A stretch of DNA of 64,000 bases from Enterobacter sp. Bisph1 (GTDB lineage Bacteria; Pseudomonadota; Gammaproteobacteria; Enterobacterales; Enterobacteriaceae), in NCBI RefSeq assembly GCF_000814905.1, contig NZ_JXAG01000033.1:124001-188000 (forward strand), given 5' to 3'. The translations under genes and the position numbers were made by a program. This document shows, piece by piece, positions 10,420 through 25,110 of this stretch. The first letter of the stretch is position 1, and each line of letters begins with the position of its first letter. The notes under the pieces were generated by a model, which did not search any database, was not told where the DNA came from, and saw nothing but the letters and a program-made list of their open reading frames with translations.

Positions 10420-12774
10420 CTATTTTGCCGTCGCGACCTGCATGCCAAATGGCGCATTCTGCAGCGCGAGACTAAGAACCTCTTCAATCCGCTTGACCGG
10501 ATGGATCTCCAGATCGGCTACCACATTATTCGGAATTTCTTCCAAATCGCGTTTGTTTTCGTAAGGGATCAATACCGTCTTAATGCCCCCGCGATGCGCC
10601 GCCAGCAGTTTTTCTTTCAGACCACCAATCGGCAAGACCTGACCACGCAGTGTGATCTCACCGGTCATCGCCACATCGGCGCGAACCGGGTTACCGGTCA
10701 GGCAAGAAACCAGCGCGGTACACATGGCGATCCCGGCGCTCGGACCATCTTTCGGGGTCGCGCCTTCCGGTACGTGAACGTGGATATCACGTTTCTCGTA
10801 GAAATCACCGTTGATACCGAGTTTCTCCGCGCGGGCACGGACCACGGTCAGCGCAGCCTGGATTGACTCCTGCATCACTTCACCCAGTGAGCCGGTATAG
10901 GTCAGCTTGCCTTTACCCGGTACGCAGGCGGTTTCAATGGTCAGCAAATCGCCACCCACTTCCGTCCATGCCAGCCCCGTTACCTGACCGACGCGGTTTT
11001 CATCGTCGGCACGGCCGTAATCAAAGCGCTGCACACCCAGATAGTCATGCAGGTTGTCGCCGTTGATCTCAATGTGTTTCAGCGTCGGATCAAGCAGCAG
11101 CTGTTTAACCGCCTTACGGCACAGTTTGGAGATTTCACGCTCCAGACCACGCACGCCCGCTTCACGGGTGTAATAACGGATGATGCCGATTATCGCGCTG
11201 TCATCAACGGTAATCTCACCTTTTTTCAGCGCGTTACGTTCGATCTGCTTGGTCAGCAGGTGACGTTTGGCGATGTTCAGTTTTTCGTCTTCGGTGTAGC
11301 CGGAAAGACGGATCACTTCCATACGATCCAGCAGCGGTGCCGGAATGTTCATGGAGTTGGAAGTGGCAACGAACATCACATCGCTGAGATCGTAATCCAC
11401 TTCCAGATAGTGATCGCTGAAGGCGACGTTCTGTTCCGGATCCAGCACTTCCAGCAGCGCAGAAGCGGGATCGCCACGCATATCGGAGGACATTTTGTCG
11501 ATTTCATCGAGCAGGAACAGCGGGTTTTTAACGCCCACTTTCGCCATCTTCTGAATCAGTTTGCCCGGCATGGAACCGATATACGTCCGGCGGTGACCGC
11601 GGATTTCCGCTTCATCACGCACGCCGCCCAGCGCCATACGGATGTATTTGCGCCCGGTTGCCTTAGCAATAGACTGACCCAGAGAGGTTTTACCCACCCC
11701 CGGCGGCCCTACCAGACACAGAATCGGCCCTTTAAGTTTGTTCATGCGGGTTTGCACCGCAAGGTACTCAAGGATGCGGTCTTTAACGCGTTCCAGACCG
11801 TAGTGATCGGTATCGAGGATCTCTTGCGCCTGGCGCAGGTCTTTTTTGACCTTGCTGCGTGCATTCCACGGTACCTGTACCATCCATTCGATATAGCCGC
11901 GCACCACCGTCGCTTCCGCAGACATGGGTGACATCATTTTCAGCTTGGAGAGTTCGGATTCCGCTTTCTCTTTTGCCTCTTTCGGCATTTTCGCGGCGTC
12001 AATTTTGCGCTTCAGCGCTTCATTTTCGTCCGGCGCGTCATCCATTTCGCCCAGCTCTTTCTGAATGGCTTTCATCTGCTCATTCAGATAGTACTCACGC
12101 TGGGATTTCTCCATCTGCTTTTTCACGCGGTTGCGAATACGTTTCTCAACCTGCAGCAGATCGATTTCAGATTCCATCATCGCCATCAGATATTCCAGAC
12201 GTTCATTAACGTCGGACATCTCGAGCACGGACTGCTTATCCGCAAGCTTAAGCGGCATATGGGCAGCGATGGTGTCGGCCAGACGCGCGGGATCGTCGAT
12301 GCTGTTCAGCGATGTCAGCACTTCCGGCGGGATTTTTTTGTTCAGTTTGATATAGCCTTCAAACTGACTGATTGCCGTACGCACCAGCACTTCCTGCTCG
12401 CGCTCATCTATCGCCGGCGAGTCAAGGTATTCTGCTTTCGCAGAGAAGTGCTCGCCATCGTCGGCAAGGGTAGTAATGCGCGCGCGCTGAAGCCCCTCGA
12501 CCAGCACTTTTACCGTGCCATCGGGCAGTTTCAACATTTGCAAAATAGACGCCACGGTCCCGACGGTGAAAAGATCGTTTACACCCGGCTCATCCGTTGA
12601 TGCTTCTTTCTGCGCAACCAGCATGATTTTTTTATCATGGTCCATGGCTGCTTCCAGACAACGGATTGATTTTTCCCGTCCCACAAATAACGGAATGACC
12701 ATGTGCGGATAAACCACCACATCGCGCAATGGCAACACGGGGATTTCAATGCGTTCAGAACGCTCAGGATTCAT
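10420..12774 (-). CDS. lon: Lon, ATP-dependent serine protease
   Basis: Cytosolic AAA+ protease of 784 residues, exactly the E. coli length. Order: N-terminal substrate-recognition domain ([18 protein letters not shown]), coiled-coil middle, AAA+ module with Walker [10 protein letters not shown] (about 356) and Walker B LFLLDEID, and C-terminal protease domain with the Ser-Lys dyad (Ser679 in KDGPSAGIA, Lys722 in [10 protein letters not shown] by E. coli numbering). It degrades misfolded proteins and regulators such as SulA and RcsA. The ATG at 12774 is preceded by AGAGAGAGC; longer in-frame upstream codons are promoter DNA. A conserved sigma-32 promoter lies upstream. Confidence 0.99.
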   Translation of the reverse strand: MNPERSERIEIPVLPLRDVVVYPHMVIPLFVGREKSIRCLEAAMDHDKKIMLVAQKEASTDEPGVNDLFTVGTVASILQMLKLPDGTVKVLVEGLQRARITTLADDGEHFSAKAEYLDSPAIDEREQEVLVRTAISQFEGYIKLNKKIPPEVLTSLNSIDDPARLADTIAAHMPLKLADKQSVLEMSDVNERLEYLMAMMESEIDLLQVEKRIRNRVKKQMEKSQREYYLNEQMKAIQKELGEMDDAPDENEALKRKIDAAKMPKEAKEKAESELSKLKMMSPMSAEATVVRGYIEWMVQVPWNARSKVKKDLRQAQEILDTDHYGLERVKDRILEYLAVQTRMNKLKGPILCLVGPPGVGKTSLGQSIAKATGRKYIRMALGGVRDEAEIRGHRRTYIGSMPGKLIQKMAKVGVKNPLFLLDEIDKMSSDMRGDPASALLEVLDPEQNVAFSDHYLEVDYDLSDVMFVATSNSMNIPAPLLDRMEVIRLSGYTEDEKLNIAKRHLLTKQIERNALKKGEITVDDSAIIGIIRYYTREAGVRGLEREISKLCRKAVKQLLLDPTLKHIEINGDNLHDYLGVQRFDYGRADDENRVGQVTGLAWTEVGGDLLTIETACVPGKGKLTYTGSLGEVMQESIQAALTVVRARAEKLGINGDFYEKRDIHVHVPEGATPKDGPSAGIAMCTALVSCLTGNPVRADVAMTGEITLRGQVLPIGGLKEKLLAAHRGGIKTVLIPYENKRDLEEIPNNVVADLEIHPVKRIEEVLSLALQNAPFGMQVATAK

Positions 12775-12854
12775 AGAGCTCTCTCTTAGTTTAAAGTCCG
12801 CCAGGTTATGAGGTGACGTGACTGTGCAACACGCACCATTAACATGTAAAGCAG

Positions 12855-12883
12855 TATATGGGGATGTTTCCCACACATTCAAC
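12855..12883 (-). promoter_or_regulatory. Sigma-32 heat-shock promoter of lon
   Basis: On the minus strand a -35 GTTGAA-like element (12878-12883) and a -10 CCCCATATA (12855-12863) are separated by about 14 nt, fitting the RpoH consensus CTTGAA / CCCCATnT. The same arrangement is known for E. coli lon. Confidence 0.8.
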
Positions 12884-12896
12884 GCCGTGTTTTCGG

Positions 12897-12928
12897 AAAA
12901 ATAAAAGGGGAGATAAAATCCCCCCTTT
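12897..12928 (-). terminator. Terminator of clpX
   Basis: On the minus strand AAAGGGG/CCCCTTT stem followed by TATTTTT. It separates clpX from lon. Confidence 0.75.
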
Positions 12929-12957
12929 CAGGTTAACTGATTGTAAATTTTGATTAA

Positions 12958-14232
12958 TTATTCGCCAGATGCCTGCTGTGCTTCCGGTTTGCCATAAATC
13001 AATAACGGTTTGCTTTGACCAGCAATAACCGACTCATCAATGACCACTTTTTCGACATCTTCCATCGACGGCAGATCGTACATGGTATCGAGCAGAGCGG
13101 CTTCTACGATAGAACGCAGACCACGGGCGCCGGTTTTACGCACCATCGCTTTCTTAGCAATAGCGTCGAGCGCTTCGTCGCGGAACTCGAGATCCACACC
13201 TTCAAGATTGAACAGCGCCTGATACTGCTTGGTCAGGGCGTTTTTCGGCTCTTTGAGGATCTGAATCAGCGCGTCTTCACTGAGTTCATTCAGCGTAGCG
13301 ACCACCGGCAGACGACCGATAAATTCCGGAATCAAACCGAATTTGATCAGATCTTCCGGCTCAACCTGCGACAGCAGTTGGCCTTCGCTGGCTTTTTCCG
13401 CTTTGCCTTTCACCGTTGCGCCAAAACCAATGCCGGAGCCGGTTTCAACACGGTGGGAAATGACCTTATCGAGACCAGCAAACGCACCGCCACAGATAAA
13501 GAGGATTTTGGAGGTGTCAACCTGCAAAAACTCCTGCTGCGGATGTTTACGACCGCCCTGCGGTGGAACCGCAGCCACGGTGCCTTCGATCAGTTTCAGC
13601 AGCGCCTGCTGTACCCCTTCACCGGAAACGTCACGGGTGATGGACGGGTTATCCGATTTACGTGAGATCTTGTCGATTTCATCGATATAGACGATCCCGC
13701 GCTGCGCTTTCTGTACGTCGTAGTCGCACTTCTGCAGCAGTTTCTGGATAATATTTTCCACGTCTTCACCGACGTAACCCGCTTCGGTCAGCGTCGTAGC
13801 ATCGGCCATGGTGAACGGAACATCCAGCAGACGAGCCAGGGTTTCCGCCAGCAGCGTTTTACCGGAACCCGTTGGCCCGATCAGCAGAATGTTACTTTTA
13901 CCTAATTCCACGCCGTTGCTGGTATCGCCATTGCGCAGACGTTTGTAGTGATTGTATACCGCGACCGCCAACACTTTTTTCGCCTGTTCCTGACCGATAA
14001 CATAGTCATCGAGATGGTGGCGGATCTCATGTGGGGTAGGTAACGCGCTGCGCTCGCGATGCGGCGCAACCTCTTTAATCTCTTCGCGAATAATGTCGTT
14101 ACACAGATCCACACATTCGTCGCAGATATACACGGATGGCCCGGCGATTAGCTTACGCACTTCATGCTGGCTTTTGCCGCAAAAAGAGCAGTACAACAGT
14201 TTGCCCGATCCATCTTTGCGTTTATCTGTCAT
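12958..14232 (-). CDS. clpX: ClpX, AAA+ unfoldase of the ClpXP protease
   Basis: A 424-residue hexameric unfoldase that recognises degrons such as ssrA and feeds substrates to ClpP. The zinc-binding domain has Cys15, Cys18, Cys37 and Cys40; Walker A is GPTGSGKT (about 119), Walker [10 protein letters not shown], the pore loop GYVGEDV, and the ClpP-docking IGF loop sits in [12 protein letters not shown]. It lies 125 bp downstream of clpP, with a strong hairpin in the gap, so it is likely both co-transcribed with clpP and separately expressed. It has the same length and domain order as E. coli. Confidence 0.99.
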   Translation of the reverse strand: MTDKRKDGSGKLLYCSFCGKSQHEVRKLIAGPSVYICDECVDLCNDIIREEIKEVAPHRERSALPTPHEIRHHLDDYVIGQEQAKKVLAVAVYNHYKRLRNGDTSNGVELGKSNILLIGPTGSGKTLLAETLARLLDVPFTMADATTLTEAGYVGEDVENIIQKLLQKCDYDVQKAQRGIVYIDEIDKISRKSDNPSITRDVSGEGVQQALLKLIEGTVAAVPPQGGRKHPQQEFLQVDTSKILFICGGAFAGLDKVISHRVETGSGIGFGATVKGKAEKASEGQLLSQVEPEDLIKFGLIPEFIGRLPVVATLNELSEDALIQILKEPKNALTKQYQALFNLEGVDLEFRDEALDAIAKKAMVRKTGARGLRSIVEAALLDTMYDLPSMEDVEKVVIDESVIAGQSKPLLIYGKPEAQQASGE

Positions 14233-14314
14233 GAGTCAAAACCTCTTTTCTGTTCTTTGTGCCGCACATGACGACGCAAATGCCATTCCAGGCGCAAAAC
14301 ATTACCCAAGCGTA

Positions 14315-14343
14315 TGCCGCTCATACTTAATAGTATAGCGGCA
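14315..14343 (-). terminator. clpP-clpX intercistronic hairpin
   Basis: TGCCGCT-ATACT / AGTAT-GAGCGGCA forms a long two-part stem with a single bulged base and a 4-nt loop. There is no T-run after it on the minus strand, so it probably acts as a partial terminator or as an mRNA 3'-end stabiliser for clpP rather than a full stop. Confidence 0.5.
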
Positions 14344-14357
14344 CATGAAGCCTGAGC

Positions 14358-14981
14358 TTAGTTACGATGGGTTAAAATTGAATCCACCAGCCCGTACTCC
14401 ACTGCTTCTTGCGCGGCAAGGAAGCGGTCGCGTTCGGTATCGCGTTCAATTTGTTCTAATGATTGACCCGTGTGATGCGCCATAAGTTCATTCATGCGCC
14501 CTTTCACTTTCAGGATCTCACGCGCGTGGATTTCGATATCCGTCGCCTGGCCCTGATAGCCGCCCAGCGGCTGGTGGATCATCACACGTGAATTCGGCAG
14601 GCAGAAGCGCTTGCCTTTTGCGCCCGCCGTCAGCAGGAAGGCGCCCATTGAAGCAGCCTGCCCCATACAAATAGTACTGACGTCCGGCTTAATAAATTGC
14701 ATGGTGTCGTAGATGGACATCCCGGCAGTAATCACCCCGCCTGGGGAGTTAATGTACAGGTAGATGTCTTTTTCCGGGTTTTCCGCTTCCAGAAACAGCA
14801 TTTGCGCCACAATCAGGTTCGCCATGTGGTCTTCCACCTGGCCAGTCATGAAAATTACGCGTTCCTTGAGAAGACGGGAGTAGATATCGAAAGAGCGCTC
14901 ACCGCGTGAGGTCTGTTCAATAACCATTGGCACCAGAGCCATATGGGGTGCAAAGTTGTCTCGTTCGCCGCTGTATGACAT
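14358..14981 (-). CDS. clpP: ClpP, ATP-dependent Clp protease proteolytic subunit
   Basis: A 207-residue serine protease that assembles into a double heptameric chamber and works with ClpX or ClpA. The catalytic triad is visible: Ser111 in GQAASMGAF, His136 in VMIHQPLGG and Asp185 in ERDRF (E. coli precursor numbering; same length). The first 14 residues ([14 protein letters not shown]) match the autoprocessed propeptide, leaving mature Ala15. The ATG at 14981 follows CAGGAGACGG. A sigma-32 promoter is recognisable upstream. First gene of clpP-clpX. Confidence 0.99.
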   Translation of the reverse strand: MSYSGERDNFAPHMALVPMVIEQTSRGERSFDIYSRLLKERVIFMTGQVEDHMANLIVAQMLFLEAENPEKDIYLYINSPGGVITAGMSIYDTMQFIKPDVSTICMGQAASMGAFLLTAGAKGKRFCLPNSRVMIHQPLGGYQGQATDIEIHAREILKVKGRMNELMAHHTGQSLEQIERDTERDRFLAAQEAVEYGLVDSILTHRN

Positions 14982-15103
14982 TTCCGTCTCCTGGATATAA
15001 ATATAAACAATTCTGCTGTACTGATTGTACTTGAGTGAGCAGGGTCTGACTATGACCGCTCACGGACGGATTATCAGCCAGAGTCGTTTCTGTCGCTTTT
15101 CCC

Positions 15104-15133
15104 TTAATGGGGATGACGTTGCATGAATTCAAG
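15104..15133 (-). promoter_or_regulatory. Sigma-32 heat-shock promoter of clpP
   Basis: On the minus strand a -35 CTTGAA (15128-15133) and a -10 CCCCATTAA (15104-15112) are separated by 15 nt, close to the RpoH consensus. It lies about 120 bp upstream of the clpP start. Confidence 0.75.
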
Positions 15134-15204
15134 CATAACAATATTTTGCTGTTACGCTAACACTGAAACGCCCTTTTAGCACATATCTGCTAGTCCTGAT
15201 GCGA

Positions 15205-15240
15205 TAAAAAAAGCCCGTCACCAGCAGGTGACGGGCTTAT
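15205..15240 (-). terminator. Terminator of tig
   Basis: On the minus strand AAGCCCGTCACC-TGCT-GGTGACGGGCTT, a perfect 12-bp stem followed by seven Ts. Confidence 0.92.
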
Positions 15241-15265
15241 TACTTTTGGCTATCGCAGAAGTCGA

Positions 15266-16835
<1,570 letters not shown>

Positions 16836-16859
16836 AAAACGGCCCGCAGGCCGTTTTTA
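16836..16859 (-). terminator. Terminator of bolA
   Basis: AAACGGCC-CGCA-GGCCGTTT with A/T tracts on both sides. It stops bolA on the minus strand. Confidence 0.85.
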
Positions 16860-16912
16860 CATAATCTGCATGCAACATACTGGAAAAGTTCAGGCAGTTG
16901 CAACCCGGATTT

Positions 16913-17230
16913 CTACACGATGCTGCCAGCGCCGCGACAAGCTGGCGAGGTCAGCAGGGTATCCTGCAAGCCTTCCCACTCTTTTAGGGTGTAAGTATGC
17001 AGCGCAAGGGCATGAATCGTGGTGGACAGGTCCTCCGCCAGCACGCCGTAGATCATGCGATGGCGGTTAACAAAACGCTCACCGGTAAAGCGATCGCTTA
17101 CCAGCACCACTTTGAAGTGACTTTCAGAACCTGCCGGGACATTGTGGCGATAGCTTTCGTCCACAACTTCAAGAATGACGGGCTCAAATGCCGCCTTCAG
17201 CTTTGCTTCTATTTGTTCGCGCATCATCAT
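16913..17230 (-). CDS. bolA: BolA, stress-induced morphology and transcription factor
   Basis: A 105-residue class II KH-like protein (E. coli 105). The core [19 protein letters not shown] and the C-terminal helix [18 protein letters not shown] are conserved; the His and a glutaredoxin partner (Grx4) coordinate an Fe-S cluster in the family. It affects cell shape, biofilm formation and transcription in stationary phase. Three successive ATGs (17230, 17227, 17224) could start it; the middle one gives the E. coli-like MREQIE beginning with one extra residue. Divergent from yajG across 299 bp. Confidence 0.96.
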   Translation of the reverse strand: MMMREQIEAKLKAAFEPVILEVVDESYRHNVPAGSESHFKVVLVSDRFTGERFVNRHRMIYGVLAEDLSTTIHALALHTYTLKEWEGLQDTLLTSPACRGAGSIV

Positions 17231-17357
17231 GATTTTACACTCCCGACAACGCTGAGATGCCAGCCATCTCTTTAAATGTTAGCCGCTTTTACCGTTTCTA
17301 TAACAATAAAACAACAAAAATACGCCTTCAGCCTGCTTTTCCTGTGAAGGGGATAAA

Positions 17358-17393
17358 CTTGAAGGCAAAGCGACCCTTTTTTTTGCCTTCAAG
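17358..17393. repeat. Perfect 12-bp inverted repeat in the bolA/yajG divergent region
   Basis: CTTGAAGGCAAA and its exact complement TTTGCCTTCAAG are separated by 12 nt. Further GCCTTCA and TGAAGG copies occur just upstream at 17323-17350. It may be an operator dyad or a transcript hairpin. Otherwise the 299-bp region between bolA and yajG holds only promoters. Confidence 0.6.
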
Positions 17394-17529
17394 GCGCTAA
17401 AACATTTGCTGACGATAAAAAAAGCACAAGACGATGAATTTCCATGCGTTGAGGACTTCCTCTTAACGGCGGCGATGTTATGATGGCGGGAATTTTCCCC
17501 TAAAAGCTTAGATCCTTGAGAGCCTGAAC

Positions 17530-18108
17530 ATGTTTAAAAAAATCCTCTTTCCGCTGGTTGCTTTATTTATGCTGGCCGGGTGCGCTACCCCGCCGACTAC
17601 CCTTGACGTTACGCCTAGAATTACCCTGCCGCAGCAGGATCCTAGCCTGATGGGCGTTACCGTCAGCATTAACGGTGCCGATCAGCGTCAGGATCAGGCG
17701 CTGGCAAAAGTCACGCGTGATAACCAGCTGGTGACGCTGACCGCCTCGCGCGACCTGCGTTTCCTGCTGCAAGAAGTGCTGGAAAAACAGATGACCGCGC
17801 GCGGGTATATGATCGGGCCAAACGGCGCGGTAAACCTGCAGATCATCGTAAGCCAGCTGTATGCCGATGTGTCACAGGGTAACGTACGCTACAACATCGC
17901 CACTAAAGCGGATATCGCGATTATCGCCACCGCAGCGAACGGCAATAAGATGACCAAAAACTACCGTGCCAGCTATAACGTTGAAGGTGCTTTCCAGGCC
18001 ACCAACGATAAGATCACCACTGCGGTTAACAACGTGTTGACGGACACCATTGCTGATATGTCCCAGGACACCAGCATCCACGAATTTATCAAGCAAAACG
18101 CGCGTTAA
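17530..18108 (+). CDS. yajG: YajG, outer-membrane-type lipoprotein
   Basis: A 192-residue lipoprotein, the same length as in E. coli. The signal peptide MFKKILFPLVALFMLAGC ends in a lipobox with acylated Cys18; the next residue is Ala, so sorting to the outer membrane is expected. The remainder is a YajG-family domain of unknown role. It lies directly upstream of ampG with a 37-bp gap and is probably co-transcribed with it, which is the K-12 arrangement as well. No function is proven; the co-transcription suggests a cell-wall connection. Confidence 0.95.
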   Translation: MFKKILFPLVALFMLAGCATPPTTLDVTPRITLPQQDPSLMGVTVSINGADQRQDQALAKVTRDNQLVTLTASRDLRFLLQEVLEKQMTARGYMIGPNGAVNLQIIVSQLYADVSQGNVRYNIATKADIAIIATAANGNKMTKNYRASYNVEGAFQATNDKITTAVNNVLTDTIADMSQDTSIHEFIKQNAR

Positions 18109-18145
18109 TCCTCTCTGGCCCGGTTTTCCGGGCCAGCTCTTACTT

Positions 18146-19621
18146 ATGTCCAGTCACTACTTACGCATCTTCACTCAGCCCAAATCAGCCATTCTGCTGA
18201 TTCTCGGTTTTGCTTCCGGTTTGCCTCTTGCCCTGACCAGCGGCACGCTGCAGGCGTGGATGACCGTTGAAAACATCGATTTAAAAACCATCGGCTTCTT
18301 CTCTTTGGTCGGCCAGGCCTATGTTTTCAAATTCCTCTGGTCGCCGTTGATGGATCGTTATACGCCGCCTTTATTTGGCCGTCGTCGCGGCTGGTTACTG
18401 CTCACGCAACTGTTGCTGCTGCTCTCCATTGCCGTAATGGGCTTTCTCGACCCGGCTAACCATCTGCGCTGGATGGCGGCGTTGGCGGTAGTTATCGCCT
18501 TTTGTTCCGCCTCGCAGGATATTGTTTTCGATGCGTGGAAAACCGATGTGCTCCCTCTCGAAGAGCGCGGCGCGGGCGCGGCAATAAGCGTCCTGGGCTA
18601 TCGGCTGGGAATGTTAGTCTCCGGCGGTCTGGCGTTATGGCTGGCGGATCGCTGGCTCGGCTGGCAGGGTATGTATTGGCTGATGGCCGCGCTACTGATT
18701 CCTTGCATTATCGCCACCCTACTTGCCCCCGAGCCAACGGATGCGGTTCCGGTGCCGAAAACCCTGCAGCGCGCGGTGGTCGAGCCGCTGCATGATTTTT
18801 TCGGGCGCAACAACGCCTGGCTTATCCTGCTCTTAATTGTGCTTTACAAGCTCGGTGATGCTTTCGCCATGAGCCTGACCACCACCTTTCTGATCCGCGG
18901 CGTCGGCTTTGATGCAGGCGAAGTGGGCGTAGTGAATAAAACTCTTGGCCTTATCGCCACGATTATTGGCGCACTGGCAGGCGGCGTGTTGATGCAGCGC
19001 TTGTCGCTGTTTCGCGCCCTGCTGGTTTTTGGCGTGCTGCAGGCGCTCTCCAATGCGGGCTACTGGCTGCTGGCCGTGACGGCGAAAAACATCTTCACGA
19101 TGGGAATTGCGGTGTTTTTTGAAAACCTCTGCGGCGGTATGGGCACGGCGGCGTTTGTCGCGCTGTTAATGACGCTATGCAACAAATCCTTTTCTGCCAC
19201 CCAATTTGCGCTGCTCTCGGCGCTGTCTGCGGTGGGCCGGGTGTATGTCGGCCCGCTGGCGGGCTGGTTTGTTGAAAGCTACAGCTGGTCGACTTTTTAT
19301 CTCTTTTCCATTGTCGCGGGCCTGCCCGGACTGGTGCTGCTGGTGATGTGCAAGAAAACTCTGGCCTTCACGCAACAGACGGAAACCTTCCTGCCCAGAA
19401 CATATTACGCTCCAGCCTACCGGCTGGCGCTGCGCATCCTGAGCATCGGTTGTTTGCTGTTAGGTGCCTGGCTGGTGACGCTGATTGTTAACGCCGTCGG
19501 GCTTGCCCAGTGGTCGTTGGACACTGCGCTTTTGCAAGCGGGGGCGCTGTTGGCGATGATCGGCATTCTCTTCGGTGGCGTGCTGGATCTGCTGGCGCTG
19601 CGTAAAGCGCAGTTGTTGTAA
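18146..19621 (+). CDS. ampG: AmpG, inner-membrane muropeptide permease
   Basis: A 491-residue major-facilitator transporter with about 14 membrane segments (E. coli 491). It imports GlcNAc-anhydroMurNAc peptides released during wall turnover and so supplies the signals that drive AmpR/AmpC beta-lactamase induction in species that carry them. Conserved blocks include ILGFASGLPLALTSGTLQAW near the N-terminus and YKLGDAFAMSLTTTFLIRGV mid-protein. The ATG at 18146 matches the family start; the longer frame overlapping yajG is discounted. Second gene of yajG-ampG, ending in a strong terminator. Confidence 0.98.
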   Translation: MSSHYLRIFTQPKSAILLILGFASGLPLALTSGTLQAWMTVENIDLKTIGFFSLVGQAYVFKFLWSPLMDRYTPPLFGRRRGWLLLTQLLLLLSIAVMGFLDPANHLRWMAALAVVIAFCSASQDIVFDAWKTDVLPLEERGAGAAISVLGYRLGMLVSGGLALWLADRWLGWQGMYWLMAALLIPCIIATLLAPEPTDAVPVPKTLQRAVVEPLHDFFGRNNAWLILLLIVLYKLGDAFAMSLTTTFLIRGVGFDAGEVGVVNKTLGLIATIIGALAGGVLMQRLSLFRALLVFGVLQALSNAGYWLLAVTAKNIFTMGIAVFFENLCGGMGTAAFVALLMTLCNKSFSATQFALLSALSAVGRVYVGPLAGWFVESYSWSTFYLFSIVAGLPGLVLLVMCKKTLAFTQQTETFLPRTYYAPAYRLALRILSIGCLLLGAWLVTLIVNAVGLAQWSLDTALLQAGALLAMIGILFGGVLDLLALRKAQLL

Positions 19622-19627
19622 CAGCAT

Positions 19628-19654
19628 AAAAAAAGCGCGCAAGGCGCTTTTTTT
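19628..19654 (+). terminator. Terminator of yajG-ampG
   Basis: AAAAAAAGCGC-GCAAG-GCGCTTTTTTT, a short GC stem flanked by A and T runs immediately after the ampG stop. Confidence 0.85.
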
Positions 19655-20235
19655 ATGCTTATAGAAAAAGATGTTAAAAAAGTTAAATAAAAAAATGATT
19701 TATCGAGAATATATTCCCCGGCTATTTTGCGCTAAAATTTAACCTTCAAAAAAATAAAAACCGCCTTAAACAATTCACCTTCGTTATTATTATGCTCATT
19801 AAATAACCAGCACCTTTTTTTTTACCGATCCCTTAATGCAAACGACCCCAATAAAAAAATCTTAATTGTTTTGTGCCTTATAAATTAAAGGCTACTCTTT
19901 AACGATTCAGCAGGGTTATTAATTGTTGGATTTCAGATTAGTTCCAATAATGTTCGATATTTGCTGGATATTTGTTACGTAAATGTATATTAATTTGATT
20001 GGTTATACCAATTTACCCTCGCGGCTGATTGTAATGTGATTTTTTCGTTATAATCAGACACTCTGGCCGTGCGAACCACTATTTTACAGATTGTTGCATA
20101 CCGTGTGACATAATCGGCAGAACCCAGTAACACCTTACTGACACAGAGCCAATGATGTTTACAGTAACGTAACCTTTCCGTAAAATGCCCGCACACTTTA
20201 AGCGCCACCAGATCCCGTGGAATTGAGGTCGTTAA
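19655..20235. promoter_or_regulatory. AT-rich cyoA upstream regulatory region, no gene
   Basis: About 580 bp, strikingly AT-rich in its first 350 bp. A perfect TATAAT (20049-20054) with a CTGATT element 18 bp before it is one possible cyo promoter, leaving a leader of about 175 nt. In E. coli cyo is repressed by ArcA and Fnr and affected by Crp and Fur; I could not assign individual sites confidently. The open frames here look like chance. Confidence 0.4.
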
Positions 20236-23797
<3,562 letters not shown>

Positions 23798-23798
<1 letters not shown>

Positions 23799-24124
23799 TG
23801 AGTCATTCAACGGATCATGGCGCTTCCCACGGTAGCGTAAAAACCTACATGACAGGATTTATCCTGTCGATCATCCTGACGGTGATCCCGTTCTGGATGG
23901 TGATGAGCGGTACGGCCTCCCACGTGGCGATCCTCGGCACCGTGCTGGTGACCGCGGTAGTACAGATTCTGGTGCATCTGGTGTGCTTCCTGCACATGAA
24001 CACCAAGTCTGATGAGGGCTGGAACATGACGGCCTTCGTCTTTACTGTGCTGATCATCGCGATCGTGGTGGTAGGTTCCATCTGGATTATGTGGAACCTC
24101 AACTACAACATGATGGTTCGATAA
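23798..24124 (+). CDS. cyoD: CyoD, cytochrome bo3 ubiquinol oxidase subunit IV
   Basis: A 108-residue, three-helix accessory subunit (E. coli 109). It starts with a short His-containing tail ([13 protein letters not shown]), then [20 protein letters not shown] as first helix. The start overlaps the cyoC stop (TAATG), so the longer upstream frame is not used. It is thought to help assemble CuB in subunit I. Confidence 0.97.
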
Positions 24125-24136
24125 GAGCGGCGAAGT

Positions 24137-25024
24137 ATGTTTAAGCAATACCTGCAAGTCACGAAACCGGGCATTATTTTTGGCAACTTGATCTCTGTGA
24201 TCGGGGGATTCCTGCTGGCCTCTAAAGGCCACATTGATTATCCCCTGTTCATCTACACGCTATTTGGCGTGTCGCTGGTCGTCGCCTCTGGTTGTGTATT
24301 TAACAACTACATCGATCGTGACATCGATAAAAAGATGGAACGGACGAAAAACAGGGTGCTGGTCAGAGGGCTGATCTCGCCAAAAGTCTCGCTGGTTTAC
24401 GCCGCCTTGCTGGGTATTGCTGGCTTTATGCTGCTGTGGTTTGGCGCTAATCCGCTGGCCTGCTGGTTGGGCGTTATGGGGTTCGTTGTCTATGTGGGCG
24501 TTTATAGCCTGTATATGAAACGTCACTCCGTTTACGGCACGCTGATTGGCTCACTCTCTGGCGCGGCGCCGCCGGTGATTGGCTACTGCGCCGTGACCAA
24601 CGAGTTCGACAGCGGTGCTGCGATTCTGCTGGCGATTTTCAGCCTGTGGCAAATGCCCCACTCCTACGCCATCGCGATTTTCCGCTTTAAGGATTATCAG
24701 GCGGCGAACATCCCGGTACTGCCGGTGGTGAAAGGCATTTCCGTGGCGAAAAACCACATCACGCTCTATATCCTGGCGTTTGCTGTCGCCACCTTAATGC
24801 TCTCCCTTGGCGGCTACGCGGGTTATAAATACCTGGCGGTTGCTGCAGCGGTGAGCCTGTGGTGGTTAGGTATGGCGCTGCGCGGTTATAAAGTGGAGGA
24901 TGACAAGGTATGGGCGCGCAAACTGTTCGTCTTCTCCATTGTCGCGATTACCTCCCTCAGCGTGATGATGTCGGTGGATTTTATGGTGCCCGATTCCCAT
25001 AACCTGCTGACCTACGTCTGGTGA
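24137..25024 (+). CDS. cyoE: CyoE, protohaem IX farnesyltransferase (haem O synthase)
   Basis: A 295-residue integral membrane prenyltransferase of the UbiA family (E. coli 296) that adds a farnesyl group to haem B to make haem O for CyoB. The Asp-rich prenyl-diphosphate motif [18 protein letters not shown] is around residues 55-72, and the second motif region YSLYMKRHS follows. Last gene of the cyo operon, 12 bp after cyoD, and followed by a strong terminator that marks the left border of the accessory island. Confidence 0.98.
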   Translation: MFKQYLQVTKPGIIFGNLISVIGGFLLASKGHIDYPLFIYTLFGVSLVVASGCVFNNYIDRDIDKKMERTKNRVLVRGLISPKVSLVYAALLGIAGFMLLWFGANPLACWLGVMGFVVYVGVYSLYMKRHSVYGTLIGSLSGAAPPVIGYCAVTNEFDSGAAILLAIFSLWQMPHSYAIAIFRFKDYQAANIPVLPVVKGISVAKNHITLYILAFAVATLMLSLGGYAGYKYLAVAAAVSLWWLGMALRGYKVEDDKVWARKLFVFSIVAITSLSVMMSVDFMVPDSHNLLTYVW

Positions 25025-25077
25025 TGCAAACCCCCCTCTAAGAAGCGTGCTCCGGCACCCTTCCTTCTGAGTGCTTA

Positions 25078-25110
25078 CAAACCCCACGTAAAAACGTGGG
25101 GTTTGTTTTA
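25078..25110 (+). terminator. Terminator of the cyo operon
   Basis: AAACCCCACG-TAAAAA-CGTGGGGTTT, a perfect 10-bp stem followed by GTTTTA. Confidence 0.92.

Noticed and set aside
12775-12957. Possible small RNA between clpX and lon
   Set aside because: A small RNA is annotated in this gap in E. coli, but apart from the clpX terminator and the lon promoter I could not identify an independent RNA structure here.
19990-20208. A 72-codon minus-strand frame upstream of cyoA
   Set aside because: It lies in the regulatory region of cyoA and has no protein-like features or ribosome-binding site.
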